From positions 1-64,000 of the forward strand of contig JAJVHV010000011.1 of assembly GCA_022072445.1 (NCBI GenBank): a DNA stretch of 64,000 bases, given 5' to 3'. Below the pieces are notes generated by a model that was given only the letters and a program-made list of their open reading frames with translations, did not search any database and had not been told where the DNA came from. Both the position numbers and the translations under genes were made by a program. Below, piece by piece: positions 34,774-43,622 of this stretch; position 1 is the first letter of the stretch; every line of letters begins with the position of its first letter. The stretch comes from Phycisphaerae bacterium. GTDB lineage: Bacteria; Planctomycetota; Phycisphaerae; UBA1845; Fen-1342.

Positions 34774-35724
34774 CTACGCGGCGTTGCTGGCCTGCTGGCA
34801 GAGGAACAGCACAGCCATGCGCACGGCCAGTCCGTTGCTGACCTGCCGCAGGATGCTGGAGTTCGGTCCGTCGGCGACGTCGGCGGCCAGCTCGATGCCG
34901 CGGTTGACCGGGCCGGGGTGCATGATGAGCACGTCGGGCTTGCAGCGCGCCAGCCGCTCGCGGTTCATGCCGTACAGAAACACGTATTCGCGCAGCGATG
35001 GAAACACGTTGCTGCTGATGCGCTCCGACTGGATGCGCAGCATGCTGATGACGTCCATCTCCGGCAGCACCGTCTCCAGGTCGTGCACGACGCGCGCCCC
35101 AAGCGCCTCGAACGTCCGCGGGACGAGCGTCGGCGGGCCGACCAGCGTCACCCGCGCGCCCAGCTTCACCAGACCCGCCACGTCGGAGCGCGCCACGCGC
35201 GAGTGCGCCACGTCGCCTACGATCGCCACGTTCAGCCCCTCGACGCGCCCCTTCACCTCGCGGATCGTGAACAGGTCGAGCAGGCCCTGCGTCGGGTGCG
35301 CGTGCTGGCCGTCGCCGGCGTTCACCACGCAGCAGGCCGTGGATTCGGCGATCTGCTGCGCGGCGCCGGCCGCCGGATGCCGGACGACCATGATGTCGAC
35401 GCCCATGGCTTCGATGTTGCGGGCGGTGTCGCGCAGCGATTCGCCCTTCTTGACCGACGAGAGTTTTTCGCTGAACTCGACCACGTCGGCGCTGAGCCGC
35501 TGCGCCGCGAGCGTGAAGCTCGTGCGGGTGCGCGTGCTCTCCTCGAAGAACATGTTCACCACGACGTGCCCGCGCAACGCGGGGACCTTCTTCACGCTGC
35601 GGGTCGAGACCTGCTTAAAACTTTCGGCGGTGTCGAGGAGAAAGCGAATTTCGTCGGCGGTGAGTTCGTCGAGGCTCAGCAGGTGGCGGCGCGTCCAGAC
35701 GGGGCGTTCGGGCTCGGAAGTCAT
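34774..35724 (-). CDS. pyrB: Aspartate carbamoyltransferase catalytic subunit
   Basis: This enzyme makes carbamoyl aspartate, the committed step of pyrimidine synthesis. From ATG 35724 the protein is 316 aa, the usual length. The carbamoyl-phosphate motif FFEESTRTRTSF is at about residues 54-65, followed by FSEKLSSVKKGESLRDT, NAGDGQHAHPTQGLLDL and MHPGPVNRGIEL. The start overlaps the pyrR stop (ATGA). There is no pyrI in view, so it is a PyrR-associated class B- or C-type enzyme. An 18-bp palindrome at 34688-34705 lies downstream of the stop; it lacks a T tract and is not claimed as a terminator. Confidence 0.97.
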   Translation of the reverse strand: MTSEPERPVWTRRHLLSLDELTADEIRFLLDTAESFKQVSTRSVKKVPALRGHVVVNMFFEESTRTRTSFTLAAQRLSADVVEFSEKLSSVKKGESLRDTARNIEAMGVDIMVVRHPAAGAAQQIAESTACCVVNAGDGQHAHPTQGLLDLFTIREVKGRVEGLNVAIVGDVAHSRVARSDVAGLVKLGARVTLVGPPTLVPRTFEALGARVVHDLETVLPEMDVISMLRIQSERISSNVFPSLREYVFLYGMNRERLARCKPDVLIMHPGPVNRGIELAADVADGPNSSILRQVSNGLAVRMAVLFLCQQASNAA

Positions 35725-36242
35725 ATCAGATCGACGCGCTCCTCCCCGTCCACCTCGAGCAGGCGGACTTTCACGTTGTCGGCCGGTTCGGTGTCGATTC
35801 TCAGGCCGGTGAAGTCGGGTTGGATGGGAAGCTCGCGCCAGCCGCGGTCGACCAGCACGCACAGCCGGATGGCCTGCGGGCGGCCGAGGTCGGTCAGCGC
35901 GTCCAGCGCGGCCCGCACGCTGCGGCCCGTATAGAGCACGTCGTCGACCAGCACCAGCCAGGTGTCTGTGATGTCGAAGTAGATTTCCGTCTTGCGAACC
36001 GTGGCGCTCGGGCCAATCGTCGTCAGATCGTCGCGATACAGCGTGATGTCGACCGCACCGTGCTGAATCCCATCCAGCCCCGCCTCACGCACCAGCGGCA
36101 GCAGCCGGTGCGCCAGCGTCTCGCCCCGCCGGCGAATGCCGACGATGGCGACCTGAGCGTTCCGGGGCGCCTGCTGGGCAATTTCAGATGCCAGGCGGCG
36201 CAGGGTGTGCTGGATGCCATCCTTGTCGAGAAGTGTGGACAT
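35721..36242 (-). CDS. pyrR: Pyrimidine operon regulator / uracil phosphoribosyltransferase PyrR
   Basis: The predicted protein is 173 aa from ATG 36242. It has the type I phosphoribosyltransferase fold with the PRPP-binding loop VLVDDVLYTGRSVRAALD at about residues 96-113 and DITLYRDDLTTIGPSATV typical of PyrR. In Bacillus, PyrR binds pyr mRNA with UMP and promotes attenuation. The leader between 36243 and 36291 is only 49 bases here, so a classical long attenuator is not possible in that gap. It may instead act as a uracil phosphoribosyltransferase or at another RNA site. It is coupled to pyrB by a 4-base overlap. Confidence 0.95.
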   Translation of the reverse strand: MSTLLDKDGIQHTLRRLASEIAQQAPRNAQVAIVGIRRRGETLAHRLLPLVREAGLDGIQHGAVDITLYRDDLTTIGPSATVRKTEIYFDITDTWLVLVDDVLYTGRSVRAALDALTDLGRPQAIRLCVLVDRGWRELPIQPDFTGLRIDTEPADNVKVRLLEVDGEERVDLI

Positions 36243-36291
36243 GGACGGATAGACTACCCGCCCATCGTCGGCTGGCAAGCGGCCGTGCGAC

Positions 36292-36972
36292 TCAACGCCC
36301 GTCCACCACGAATGACCGGGACACAAGCGTAACCTCGACCGGCAGGCACGCCCGCACCGTCGACGCGACCAGCGCCGGATCGACCTCCGCCCCCTCCGGA
36401 ACCGGAATCTCGTTCAGGCACGCCAGCAAGGCCTCGGCCTGCTCGCACGTGCCGGGAAGATCGCGCGCCCGCCGCGCCGCCGCCACGACCACCACCTGCT
36501 CCACGGGTGGATCGTCGCTGACGTCCAGCGGAAAGCTGACGCTGCGGTTCGGGCCCGCACTCGCGGTCATCACCCCGCCGTCCCACTCGTGAATTTGCCA
36601 GGACAAGCACTCGCACGCGCTCTCCCAGGTGCGATAAACGGCCAGCAACACGCAGGGCTCGCCGGCGGTGGACTGAAAGTGGGCGATCGACTCGCCGCTC
36701 GACGTCGCCGTCGCCGGCACGTAGCGCACGTGCAGCGGAACGTGCCGCAGACCGTCGTCCGACGCCTTCCACGGCCAGACCAGGTACATCAGGCAGGCCG
36801 CCGCCGCCAGCACCGCCGCAACTCGAGATACCGGACCGCCCACGCCTATCCGTCCGATACGGACGACGCGCGCTGGGGGGTCGAGCCGGCGAGGCGGGGC
36901 GGCGGAGTCGTATTCCAGCGACTCAACGTCCGCGACCATGCGAATCAGTTGTTCAAGCTGGCGTTCATTCAT
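36292..36972 (-). CDS. Putative anti-sigma factor (single transmembrane segment)
   Basis: The predicted protein is 226 aa from ATG 36972. The start lies 20 bases after the stop of the ECF sigma gene, so the two are probably cotranscribed. The short N-terminal cytoplasmic part (MNERQLEQLIRMVADVESLE) is followed by a transmembrane segment at about residues 50-66 (VAAVLAAAACLMYLVWPW). A periplasmic domain follows with several Cys (WESACECLSWQ, LPGTCEQAEALLACL). The zinc-binding HxxxCxxC of ZAS anti-sigma factors is not seen, so the anti-sigma role rests on position and topology. The Cys could make it a redox sensor, but this is inference. Confidence 0.65.
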   Translation of the reverse strand: MNERQLEQLIRMVADVESLEYDSAAPPRRLDPPARVVRIGRIGVGGPVSRVAAVLAAAACLMYLVWPWKASDDGLRHVPLHVRYVPATATSSGESIAHFQSTAGEPCVLLAVYRTWESACECLSWQIHEWDGGVMTASAGPNRSVSFPLDVSDDPPVEQVVVVAAARRARDLPGTCEQAEALLACLNEIPVPEGAEVDPALVASTVRACLPVEVTLVSRSFVVDGR

Positions 36973-36992
36973 CGCAAAGCTCCCACAACCGG

Positions 36993-37619
36993 TTATTCGT
37001 CGTGCGGCGACCCGCGCTCGAAAATGTCGCCGCGGAATCCTTTCGCGGCCAGGCAGCGTCGCAACTTTGCGAATGCCGCTCTCTTCCAGGCGTTGACGGT
37101 GCTGGCGGCGACGCCCAGCTCCCGTGCGATGGTGCGTTCAGGCACACCCGCCGCGATCTGGGTTATCAGACCTCGCTCGCGATCGGTGAGCGCCAGCGGC
37201 GAATCGCTGGATTGGAGGCAGTCACGGGCAGCCTCGATCAGCTCGGCGAGCGGGAGCGCGCCGCGGGGGTCGGCGTCGTCCGATGAGAGCGCTTCGTGTT
37301 CACCGGGAGCGATTGCGGGCCGACGTCCGGCGCGGCGGGCTGCCTGAAGCCACAGCTTGTAACTAATTGCGTAGACAAATGTTGAGATCGAAGACCGGTC
37401 CGCATCATAACGGCCCTTGCACAGCGCATCCCACACCGCCACCCAGGTCTGCTGCGCGATTTCGTCGGCAACATCATGCTGCCCGTGTGTCCGCCGCAGC
37501 AGCACGCGCACAAGCCCAGGATGAAGCCGGTCGTGGAGAGCGCGGAAAGCCTCCTGGTCGCCCGAGGCGCAGCGCCGCGCCAAGCTGACGAGCGAATTAT
37601 CGGGCGACGACGGCAACAT
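36993..37619 (-). CDS. ECF-type RNA polymerase sigma factor
   Basis: The predicted protein is 208 aa from ATG 37619. The longer upstream frame is repeat-like and overlaps the divergent DUF1573 promoter region, so it is rejected. Sigma region 2 spans residues about 8-80 (ASGDQEAFRALHDRLHPGLV, VADEIAQQTWVAVWDALCKG, SISTFVYAISYKLWLQAARR). Region 4 spans about 135-195 (LTDRERGLITQIAAGVPERT, ARELGVAASTVNAWKRAAFA) and has a helix-turn-helix. It lacks the region 3 expected of housekeeping sigma factors. The likely partner is the adjacent anti-sigma factor, and a target may be the divergently encoded DUF1573/rhodanese/MauE run. Confidence 0.9.
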   Translation of the reverse strand: MLPSSPDNSLVSLARRCASGDQEAFRALHDRLHPGLVRVLLRRTHGQHDVADEIAQQTWVAVWDALCKGRYDADRSSISTFVYAISYKLWLQAARRAGRRPAIAPGEHEALSSDDADPRGALPLAELIEAARDCLQSSDSPLALTDRERGLITQIAAGVPERTIARELGVAASTVNAWKRAAFAKLRRCLAAKGFRGDIFERGSPHDE

Positions 37620-37833
37620 CACAGCGCGGCTCCGGTACGATTCCGCCTTTTCTTGTCGCTTCAAAGGGCGAGCGATCGGAGAGTTTCGCGTTTTTTTTCC
37701 GAGCGCACAACGCGAGCGGGCGAAGAACCGGTAGTCGGGCCGAATCGAGCGTCGGACGGTGGGAGGCGTGGTGGTGCTGCTCCCGGCTGCTTCCCCGGGA
37801 CGCTCGTTGGGCGGAGTCGCTTTCGTTAACATG

Positions 37834-37849
37834 TCCGGTTTCGACCGGA
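37834..37849 (+). promoter_or_regulatory. Perfect UUCG-tetraloop hairpin in a leader
   Basis: TCCGGT-TTCG-ACCGGA forms a 6-bp stem with a very stable UUCG tetraloop if transcribed in the + direction. It lies 35 bases upstream of ATG 37884, between the divergent ECF sigma and DUF1573 genes. It could be a leader structure or part of an operator; the latter is not supported by a second copy. Confidence 0.4.
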
Positions 37850-37883
37850 ACGAGTCTGGCCACATTTGCCTGGAGTCTTGACC

Positions 37884-39233
37884 ATGAGTTTTCGAGTCGC
37901 CGCAATCGCATCGAGTCTGGCGCTGACGCTCAGCGCGATGGGTTGGCAGGAGCAGAATCCGCCCACCCAGAATCCTCCCACCCAGAATCCGCCCACGCCG
38001 CAGGTGACGCCCGGCACGCCACAACCCGTGCCGCAGGTCATCCCGGCGGGCCCGAAGCCCAAGCTGACGCTGTCCGCGACGTCGTGGGATTTCGGCACGG
38101 CGATCTACGGCGATTCGCCGACGTATACGCTGACGCTCAAGAACGAGGGCGACGCGGACCTGACCGGATTGAAGGTGCGCGGGAGCTGCTCGTGCACCGT
38201 GCCGCAGCTCAAGACCGACATGCTCAAGCCGGGCGAGTCGACCGAGGTGTCGGTGACGTTTAACACCAAGAAGAAGCAGGGCGACATCTCGACGATGGTG
38301 ACGATCAACAGCAACGACCCGGTGCAGCCGACCGCGTATTTCAAGGTGTCGGGCAACGTGTCGAAGATCGTCGCGTTCGAGCCCGCGATGGTGAAGTTCC
38401 AGGCGACCGAGCCGACCGCCGAGCTGTCAGCGACGGTGAAGATGATCAACAAGTACAACGAGCCGATGAAGCCGGAGTTCGCGAGCATCAACTCCGACAC
38501 GTTCGACGTTTCGCTCAAGGAGATCGAGGCCGGGCAGGTGTACGAGGTGGTGGTGAAGGCCAAGAACCCGCTGCCCTACGGCCCGACCAACGCGACCGCG
38601 AAGTTCAAGACCGGCATCGCGCGCATGGCTGAGGCCGAGCTGAACGTCTCGGCCGACATCAAAGCCCGCGTCACGGCCGTCCCGGCGGTGGTGTGGCTCG
38701 ACGACCGGACCGACACGGTGCAACGCCGCAACGTGCGGGTTCAGTATTTCGGCGAGGACGCGAATTTCGCTGTTACCGAGGTGAAGTCGGCCGATCCCGC
38801 CCTGGTGGTGGTCGAGGCCAAGCCGATCATCCGCCACAACGCGGTGGCCAAGCCGGCCGGCGCCGCGACGGTTGGCCAAGCCGAGACGGCCAACGTTCCG
38901 CTGATGCTCAGCGTCGAGTCGCCCAAGAAACTGCCCAAGGAAGGCGTCAAGGTCATCTGCAAGACCAACGACCCCAAGTTCCCCGAGCTCGAAGTCCTGG
39001 TGACCACCGACAAATCGCAACTGCTGCGCGGGATGGGGTTCCGTGGCGGAACGACGGCGGCCGCCGGACCGGCGCCGGCCAAGCCCGGCACGCCGACCAA
39101 CCCGTCTCAGGAAGAGAGCCTGCGGCGGCTGCGCGAGCTGAGCGAGCGAATGAAGGCTCAGCAGCAGGTGACGCCCGGCGAGACGCCGACCGAGCCGGCC
39201 AAGCCGCAAAGCGATGAAAAGCAGAACCCCTAG
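37884..39233 (+). CDS. Exported DUF1573 protein, copy 1
   Basis: The predicted protein is 449 aa from ATG 37884 (GGAG about 8 bases upstream). A signal peptide (VAAIASSLALTLSAMGWQ) is followed by a low-complexity linker of NPPTQ repeats. Next is a DUF1573 domain (LTLSATSWDFGTAIYGDSPT, then LTGLKVRGSCSCTVPQL) with the paired Cys usual in this family. Further immunoglobulin-like domains follow up to about residue 380. The tail is Pro/Thr/Lys-rich. DUF1573 domains are ASPM-SPD2-Hydin-like beta-sandwiches found on exported proteins of Bacteroidota and Planctomycetota, with unknown function. A paralogue follows at 39440. Confidence 0.9.
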   Translation: MSFRVAAIASSLALTLSAMGWQEQNPPTQNPPTQNPPTPQVTPGTPQPVPQVIPAGPKPKLTLSATSWDFGTAIYGDSPTYTLTLKNEGDADLTGLKVRGSCSCTVPQLKTDMLKPGESTEVSVTFNTKKKQGDISTMVTINSNDPVQPTAYFKVSGNVSKIVAFEPAMVKFQATEPTAELSATVKMINKYNEPMKPEFASINSDTFDVSLKEIEAGQVYEVVVKAKNPLPYGPTNATAKFKTGIARMAEAELNVSADIKARVTAVPAVVWLDDRTDTVQRRNVRVQYFGEDANFAVTEVKSADPALVVVEAKPIIRHNAVAKPAGAATVGQAETANVPLMLSVESPKKLPKEGVKVICKTNDPKFPELEVLVTTDKSQLLRGMGFRGGTTAAAGPAPAKPGTPTNPSQEESLRRLRELSERMKAQQQVTPGETPTEPAKPQSDEKQNP

Positions 39234-39439
39234 TGCGCGCGCCGCGCCCGCGCCAGCGGTCCTTTCCGCGCGGCGCGGGCGGGCCACGGCGCGGGAGGAC
39301 GTGGGCGGCGTAGCGGATGCGTCGCGCGTGCAAAGGCAAGAGGAATTACCGAAGCGTGAGACGCTCTGATTCACTCACCTGCGGGACATCAGCCGTATCC
39401 GGGCGCTTGAAAGGGTCCTGCCCGAGAAGGAAACTCAAC

Positions 39440-40633
39440 GTGAGAAGAACGAGAATGACAGTCGTGCTGCTGCTGACGGCCGGCGCGAGCCCGCTGCTCT
39501 TCGCGCAGGACAACCCCGCCCCGCCGCCCGCCGCCCCGCCCGCCGCGACGCAGCCGAGCAGCGGTCCGTCGCCGCGGATCGAGGTCAGCGAGCCTGAGAT
39601 CAGTTTCGGGACGGTGTGGCAGGGCGAGCCGCTCAAGCACGACATCACGCTGAAGAATTCGGGTGTGGCGACGCTGAAGATTCTGGACGTGAGCGCGTCG
39701 TGCGGCTGCACGCGCGGCGAGCTGGGCAAGAACGAGCTGGCGCCGGGCGAATCCACCTCGTTCAGCATCTCGGTCGATTCGCTGAAGCGCAAGGGCGATC
39801 TGGAGACCTACGTCTCGGTGAAGTCGAACGACCCGGCGAACTTTGACCTGCGGGTGAAGGTCAAGGCGTTCATCAAGCCGGTGTTCGACATCACCCCGTC
39901 CGCGTCGCTGGCATTCGGGCGCGTGGGCACGAGCGACAATCACGTCGCCAACGCCGAGATCACGAGCTTTTCCGAGACACCGGTTGAGCTGAAGCTGGGC
40001 GAGCTGAAGGACGGCGACAATTTCGACGTATCGCTCGAGGAGGTCGAGAAGGGCAAGCGCTGGAAGGTCATCGCCCGCACCAAGCCGCCGATGAAAGTCG
40101 GCTTCCTGCGATCGACGGCGATCATCAAGACCGGCCACGACAAGATGCCGGAGCTTCAGATTCCGATCTCGTGCTCGGTGGCGGCGCGGGTGACGTTCAG
40201 CCCGACCGTGCTGTACGTCGCACCAAGCGTGAAGAACCGCACCGATAATTTCGTGCGGGTGCAGTTCAGCGCATCCCAGCCGCTGAACATCAAGGAGGTC
40301 AAAGTGACCGGCGACGCGGGTTTCGCGGAGAAGGTCACGACCGAGGTCGTGCCGCTGACGCGTAAGCCGACCGGCCAGACCTTCATCACGCAGATGATCC
40401 GCGTCAAGATGCCCGACGACGTTGAAGTGCCGGAGGCCGGAGCGGCGATCGAAATCCTGACCGACGACGCCGAGTTCGCCCGGATCAGCATCCCGGTGCA
40501 GAAAGCGCCGGTTACGGCCCGCAAGGTGGTTCCGCGCACGCTGCCGCTGACGTCGCAGGCCGCGACGGGCCCCGTGCCGCCGGCCGGCGCGATCGTCCCC
40601 GCCGGGCAACAGCGGCCGGGTGGCGGCGAGTGA
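39440..40633 (+). CDS. Exported DUF1573 protein, copy 2
   Basis: The predicted protein is 397 aa. GTG 39440 is chosen: AAGGAA lies 8 bases upstream, and the signal peptide then has a basic start (MRRTRMTVVLLLTAGASPLL). ATG 39455 is the alternative. A Pro/Ala linker is followed by DUF1573 (IEVSEPEISFGTVWQGEPLK, then SASCGCTRGELGKNELAPGE), with the CGC pair conserved. Two more beta-sandwich regions follow. Copy 1 and copy 2 align along their length (both have FDVSLEEVEKGK/FDVSLKEIEAGQ and a Pro-rich end), so they are an old duplication. Its 3' end overlaps the rhodanese gene by 14 bases. Confidence 0.9.
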   Translation: MRRTRMTVVLLLTAGASPLLFAQDNPAPPPAAPPAATQPSSGPSPRIEVSEPEISFGTVWQGEPLKHDITLKNSGVATLKILDVSASCGCTRGELGKNELAPGESTSFSISVDSLKRKGDLETYVSVKSNDPANFDLRVKVKAFIKPVFDITPSASLAFGRVGTSDNHVANAEITSFSETPVELKLGELKDGDNFDVSLEEVEKGKRWKVIARTKPPMKVGFLRSTAIIKTGHDKMPELQIPISCSVAARVTFSPTVLYVAPSVKNRTDNFVRVQFSASQPLNIKEVKVTGDAGFAEKVTTEVVPLTRKPTGQTFITQMIRVKMPDDVEVPEAGAAIEILTDDAEFARISIPVQKAPVTARKVVPRTLPLTSQAATGPVPPAGAIVPAGQQRPGGGE

Positions 40634-41249
40634 GGCCGCGAGGCGCCCCGTGATTCTGACCCTCGCCCGATTTCTGCTGATCCTGATGCTCGCGGCCGGG
40701 TCGGCGACGGCCTACGTCCGCGTGCGCTACCCGAAGGCGTCGTGGGTCTACGTGCCGCCACCCCCCGGCGTGCGCATGTCGCTCGAGGAATTGCGGGCGG
40801 CGATCGAGGAGTCGCGGAGCGGGGCGGAAGTCGTGCTGGTCGACGCGCGCGAGCCGGCCGAGTACGCCAAGGGCCGCATCCCAGCGCCCACCATCATCAA
40901 CATTCCGGCCGACGAAGTCGATGAGTATCTGCACAAGATGGAGATGTTCCGCGGCTGGCGCATCATGCTCTACTGCACGTCCGTCACCTGCGATGCCGCC
41001 GAACGCGTCTTCGAGCGCCTGACGCGGAACGGATTCGACCAGATGCGAATCTATCACGAAGGCTGGGAAGGCTGGCTGGCGGCCGGCGAACTGCCCGAGG
41101 CCGGCCCCGACCTGTACATGGGGCTGCCCCTTGACGAAAGCGGCGCCCCGATGGAAGAACCGCCGACGGACGCGCCTGCTGACGCCGCGGGCGGCGAGGC
41201 CGAGCCGGAGCCCGGTTCGGAGCCGGCCGGCAGCGGAGAATCGCCATGA
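40620..41249 (+). CDS. Membrane-anchored rhodanese
   Basis: The predicted protein is 209 aa from GTG 40620, inside the end of the preceding gene. An N-terminal membrane anchor (ILTLARFLLILMLAAGSATA) at residues 12-31 is followed by a periplasmic rhodanese domain, residues about 53-155 (LVDAREPAEYAKGRIPAP, YHEGWEGWLAAGELPEAG). Cys119 sits in the active-site loop LYCTSVTCDAAERV, and Cys124 gives a CxxxxC pair that could form a disulfide. The C-terminal 45 residues are acidic and Pro-rich. It overlaps the MauE/DoxX gene (ATGA), so the pair is probably made together. Confidence 0.88.
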   Translation: MAASEAARRPVILTLARFLLILMLAAGSATAYVRVRYPKASWVYVPPPPGVRMSLEELRAAIEESRSGAEVVLVDAREPAEYAKGRIPAPTIINIPADEVDEYLHKMEMFRGWRIMLYCTSVTCDAAERVFERLTRNGFDQMRIYHEGWEGWLAAGELPEAGPDLYMGLPLDESGAPMEEPPTDAPADAAGGEAEPEPGSEPAGSGESP

Positions 41250-41779
41250 CGCCCGCGCGCGGCCGCGGCTTCTGGGTTCGCTGGTGGTGCTCGCTGGCGC
41301 TGCGCGTGCTGGTGGGCGGCGTCTTCATCTACTATGCCTACGGCAAGCTGGCTGAACCGCCCGAGAAATTCGCCCGCGCGATCCGCGGGTTTCAGATGGT
41401 GCCCGAAAGCTGGACCAACGGAATGGCGATTGTCATGCCGTGGGTCGAAATGTACGCCGGCGTCCTGCTCGTGCTGGGTGTCTTCCTGCCCGAGGCCCGC
41501 GTGCTGACCGCCGCCATGCTCCTGGCTTTCATCGCCGCGTTCATCTTCGCAATCTCGATGGGATTGAAGATCGAGGATTGCGGCTGCGGCGGGGCGAAGA
41601 AGGGCGGGGCGCCGCCCAATCTCTGGTTGCTGATGCTCCGCAATTTCGGCCTGCTGGCGTGCCTGGCGGTCGACGCCGTAATTCACCAGCCCCGGTGGCG
41701 CGGCGCGCGGCGCTCGGGCGCCGCCGACCCTGGCAAAGGCGACCTCGCGCCGGCGGCGGCTGCCCCGCACCCGGGCTGA
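41246..41779 (+). CDS. MauE/DoxX-family integral membrane protein
   Basis: The predicted protein is 177 aa from ATG 41246. Four transmembrane helices are seen at about residues 14-33 (LALRVLVGGVFIYYAYGKLA), 58-80 (GMAIVMPWVEMYAGVLLVLG), 86-106 (VLTAAMLLAFIAAFIFAISM) and 125-145. A Cys motif GLKIEDCGCGGAKKGG follows helix 3, at the place where MauE-family proteins carry redox Cys. MauE is needed for disulfide formation in methylamine dehydrogenase; in this locus the partner is probably the anchored rhodanese or the DUF1573 proteins. The C-terminal tail is Arg/Ala-rich and probably cytoplasmic. Confidence 0.88.
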   Translation: MTPARGRGFWVRWWCSLALRVLVGGVFIYYAYGKLAEPPEKFARAIRGFQMVPESWTNGMAIVMPWVEMYAGVLLVLGVFLPEARVLTAAMLLAFIAAFIFAISMGLKIEDCGCGGAKKGGAPPNLWLLMLRNFGLLACLAVDAVIHQPRWRGARRSGAADPGKGDLAPAAAAPHPG

Positions 41780-41810
41780 ACCCCTCGACCCAGCAATCGG
41801 ACCGACACGC

Positions 41811-43622
41811 ATGCCCGATCTCGCGCTGTCCGGCCTGGACGAAGGCTCCGACGCCCGCCTCGATCCGGACGTGTGGCAGCGGAATCTCGCGGCGCTCGCA
41901 GCCGTCGGCTGGCCAGCGCTGAACGTGCTGGCAGCGACGACGCTGCCGCCGCACTTCCGCCTGCGGCGCTCGATCGATGGCTGGCTTTCGTTCCGCGTCG
42001 AACCGGCCGGCGAGCAGCCCTGCTGGCTCGATCGCAGCGGTGCGCCGCTGACGCGTGCCGAGGCGTTGCTCTCGATGTATGCGTGCGGCGAGCTGAACGC
42101 GACCATGCCGGGTGCGGGCAGCGGCGCCGAGCTGTCGCTGCTGCTGGAGCGGCTGCCGCGGCACAAGGCGGTGTTTGTCTGGGAGTGGGCGTGGCTCGCG
42201 CTGGCGGCCGCGCTGCACGTGGTCGACGTTGCCGAGGCGATACGATCGCGACGACTGATTCTCATCCCACCCGACGGCGGCGCGTATCTCGAGTCGTTGC
42301 TTGACGCGGAGCCCGGGCTGCTGCCGCCCGGGAACATCCTGCGTTTGCCGCACGTCAGCGGCGAGTGGATCGAGCAGGTTCACGCGCGCTGCGCGCGACT
42401 GTCGGCGGAAGTGCTGGCGCGGCGCAGCGCGGCGCTGCGCGAACTGAAGGTGCCAGCGCCAGTGCCGGCGGCGGCCGGACCGCCGCGACTGGCGCTGCTC
42501 ACGACACAACCGGACGGGCTGGCGCGATTCGCGACGGCGCTGGTGCGCGACTCATGCGGCGGTTCGGTCGAGACGCTGCGCAGCGCCGTCGATGATCCGC
42601 CCGGCGCGCATCCACTGATACACGCGCGACGTCTGGTGGAATTTGCTCCGACGCACACGATTTTCGTGAATCAGCCGCCACTGCCCGTCTGCGGCGACTC
42701 GCCGGCAGCCAGCCAGTGGTATCTCAGCACAGGCGCCGCGGCGCGCGCGGTGCCAGGCTCCGCGGCGCTGCTCCCGGCGACGCCCGCGGTTGAGGCGGCG
42801 TTGCGGCGCTGCGTCGCGGCATCGCAGGGCGTGGTTCCGTTTTACTGGGCGTGCGTCGGGGACGAATCGCCGAACGACGAGCTGGGCGACGAGATCGCGT
42901 TGTGTGTCGACCGCCACGACGATTCGGCGGCGGCCTGCGGGGTTGATCAGCCCACGCATCGCATGCTGTGGGACAAGATGCGCGATCTGGCGCGGCGGCT
43001 GTGGGAAACGCCCGACGGCCAGCGGGCGGACGCACTGCTGGCGCGCGCCGAGCGCGAGACTGGCCTGGGCGTCGCCGAACGCGATGTCCGCGAAAAACTC
43101 GTGCAGTTGGCCGCGGGCGAGTTGATTCCCGCGGCGACGACGGAAAGAATAATTGAGCTGCTCCGCCACGATGATCAGCGCGCCGTTCTTGTCGGCTCAG
43201 GTTGGGGCCGGCCGGCGCGGGCCACGTGGGTCCCGGGCGGCGCCATCCAGCCGGGCACTGGAGAGGATTTCTGGACGCAGGTGCGCTTGAATCGTCCCCG
43301 CGCGCCCTTGGCCGCGGTCTTCGCCGGCGGGGCGGATCCGTTCGCCGCGGCGCTGCCGATTGCCGGCGCCATGGGCTGGCCGCTGATCGTGCACGCGCCG
43401 GCGGCCGATGTGCTCGGCCGCGCCCTGGGAGGATTGCTGACACCTGGGCAGCACGTCGCCCCATTCGCCTCGTATCGCGACCTGATCGCCGCCCTGCGCC
43501 GGCTGCGCGACGACCCGCGCGAGCGGCAGCGGATCGGCCGGCGGACGCACGAGCATCTCGTCGCGCGTCACACCTATCGCCAGAGAGTCGCAGCGCTGCT
43601 GACGTCTCAGGGCGGGCCGTGA
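41811..43622 (+). CDS. Glycosyltransferase-like protein (CgeB-like C-terminus)
   Basis: The predicted protein is 603 aa from ATG 41811, with no signal peptide or transmembrane segment. The N-terminal half is unusual (GLDEGSDARLDPDVWQRN, LSMYACGELNATMPG, KAVFVWEWAWLALAAALHVV). The C-terminal part, from about residue 480, looks like a GT-B/CgeB C-terminal domain (GAMGWPLIVHAPAADVLGRA, GGLLTPGQHVAPFASYRDLI, RQRIGRRTHEHLVARHTYRQ), which in such proteins ends with this 'RIGRRTHE...HTYRQR' helix. It may modify a glycan or protein in the cytoplasm. A GTGA overlap couples it to the following exported protein gene. Confidence 0.7.
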   Translation: MPDLALSGLDEGSDARLDPDVWQRNLAALAAVGWPALNVLAATTLPPHFRLRRSIDGWLSFRVEPAGEQPCWLDRSGAPLTRAEALLSMYACGELNATMPGAGSGAELSLLLERLPRHKAVFVWEWAWLALAAALHVVDVAEAIRSRRLILIPPDGGAYLESLLDAEPGLLPPGNILRLPHVSGEWIEQVHARCARLSAEVLARRSAALRELKVPAPVPAAAGPPRLALLTTQPDGLARFATALVRDSCGGSVETLRSAVDDPPGAHPLIHARRLVEFAPTHTIFVNQPPLPVCGDSPAASQWYLSTGAAARAVPGSAALLPATPAVEAALRRCVAASQGVVPFYWACVGDESPNDELGDEIALCVDRHDDSAAACGVDQPTHRMLWDKMRDLARRLWETPDGQRADALLARAERETGLGVAERDVREKLVQLAAGELIPAATTERIIELLRHDDQRAVLVGSGWGRPARATWVPGGAIQPGTGEDFWTQVRLNRPRAPLAAVFAGGADPFAAALPIAGAMGWPLIVHAPAADVLGRALGGLLTPGQHVAPFASYRDLIAALRRLRDDPRERQRIGRRTHEHLVARHTYRQRVAALLTSQGGP

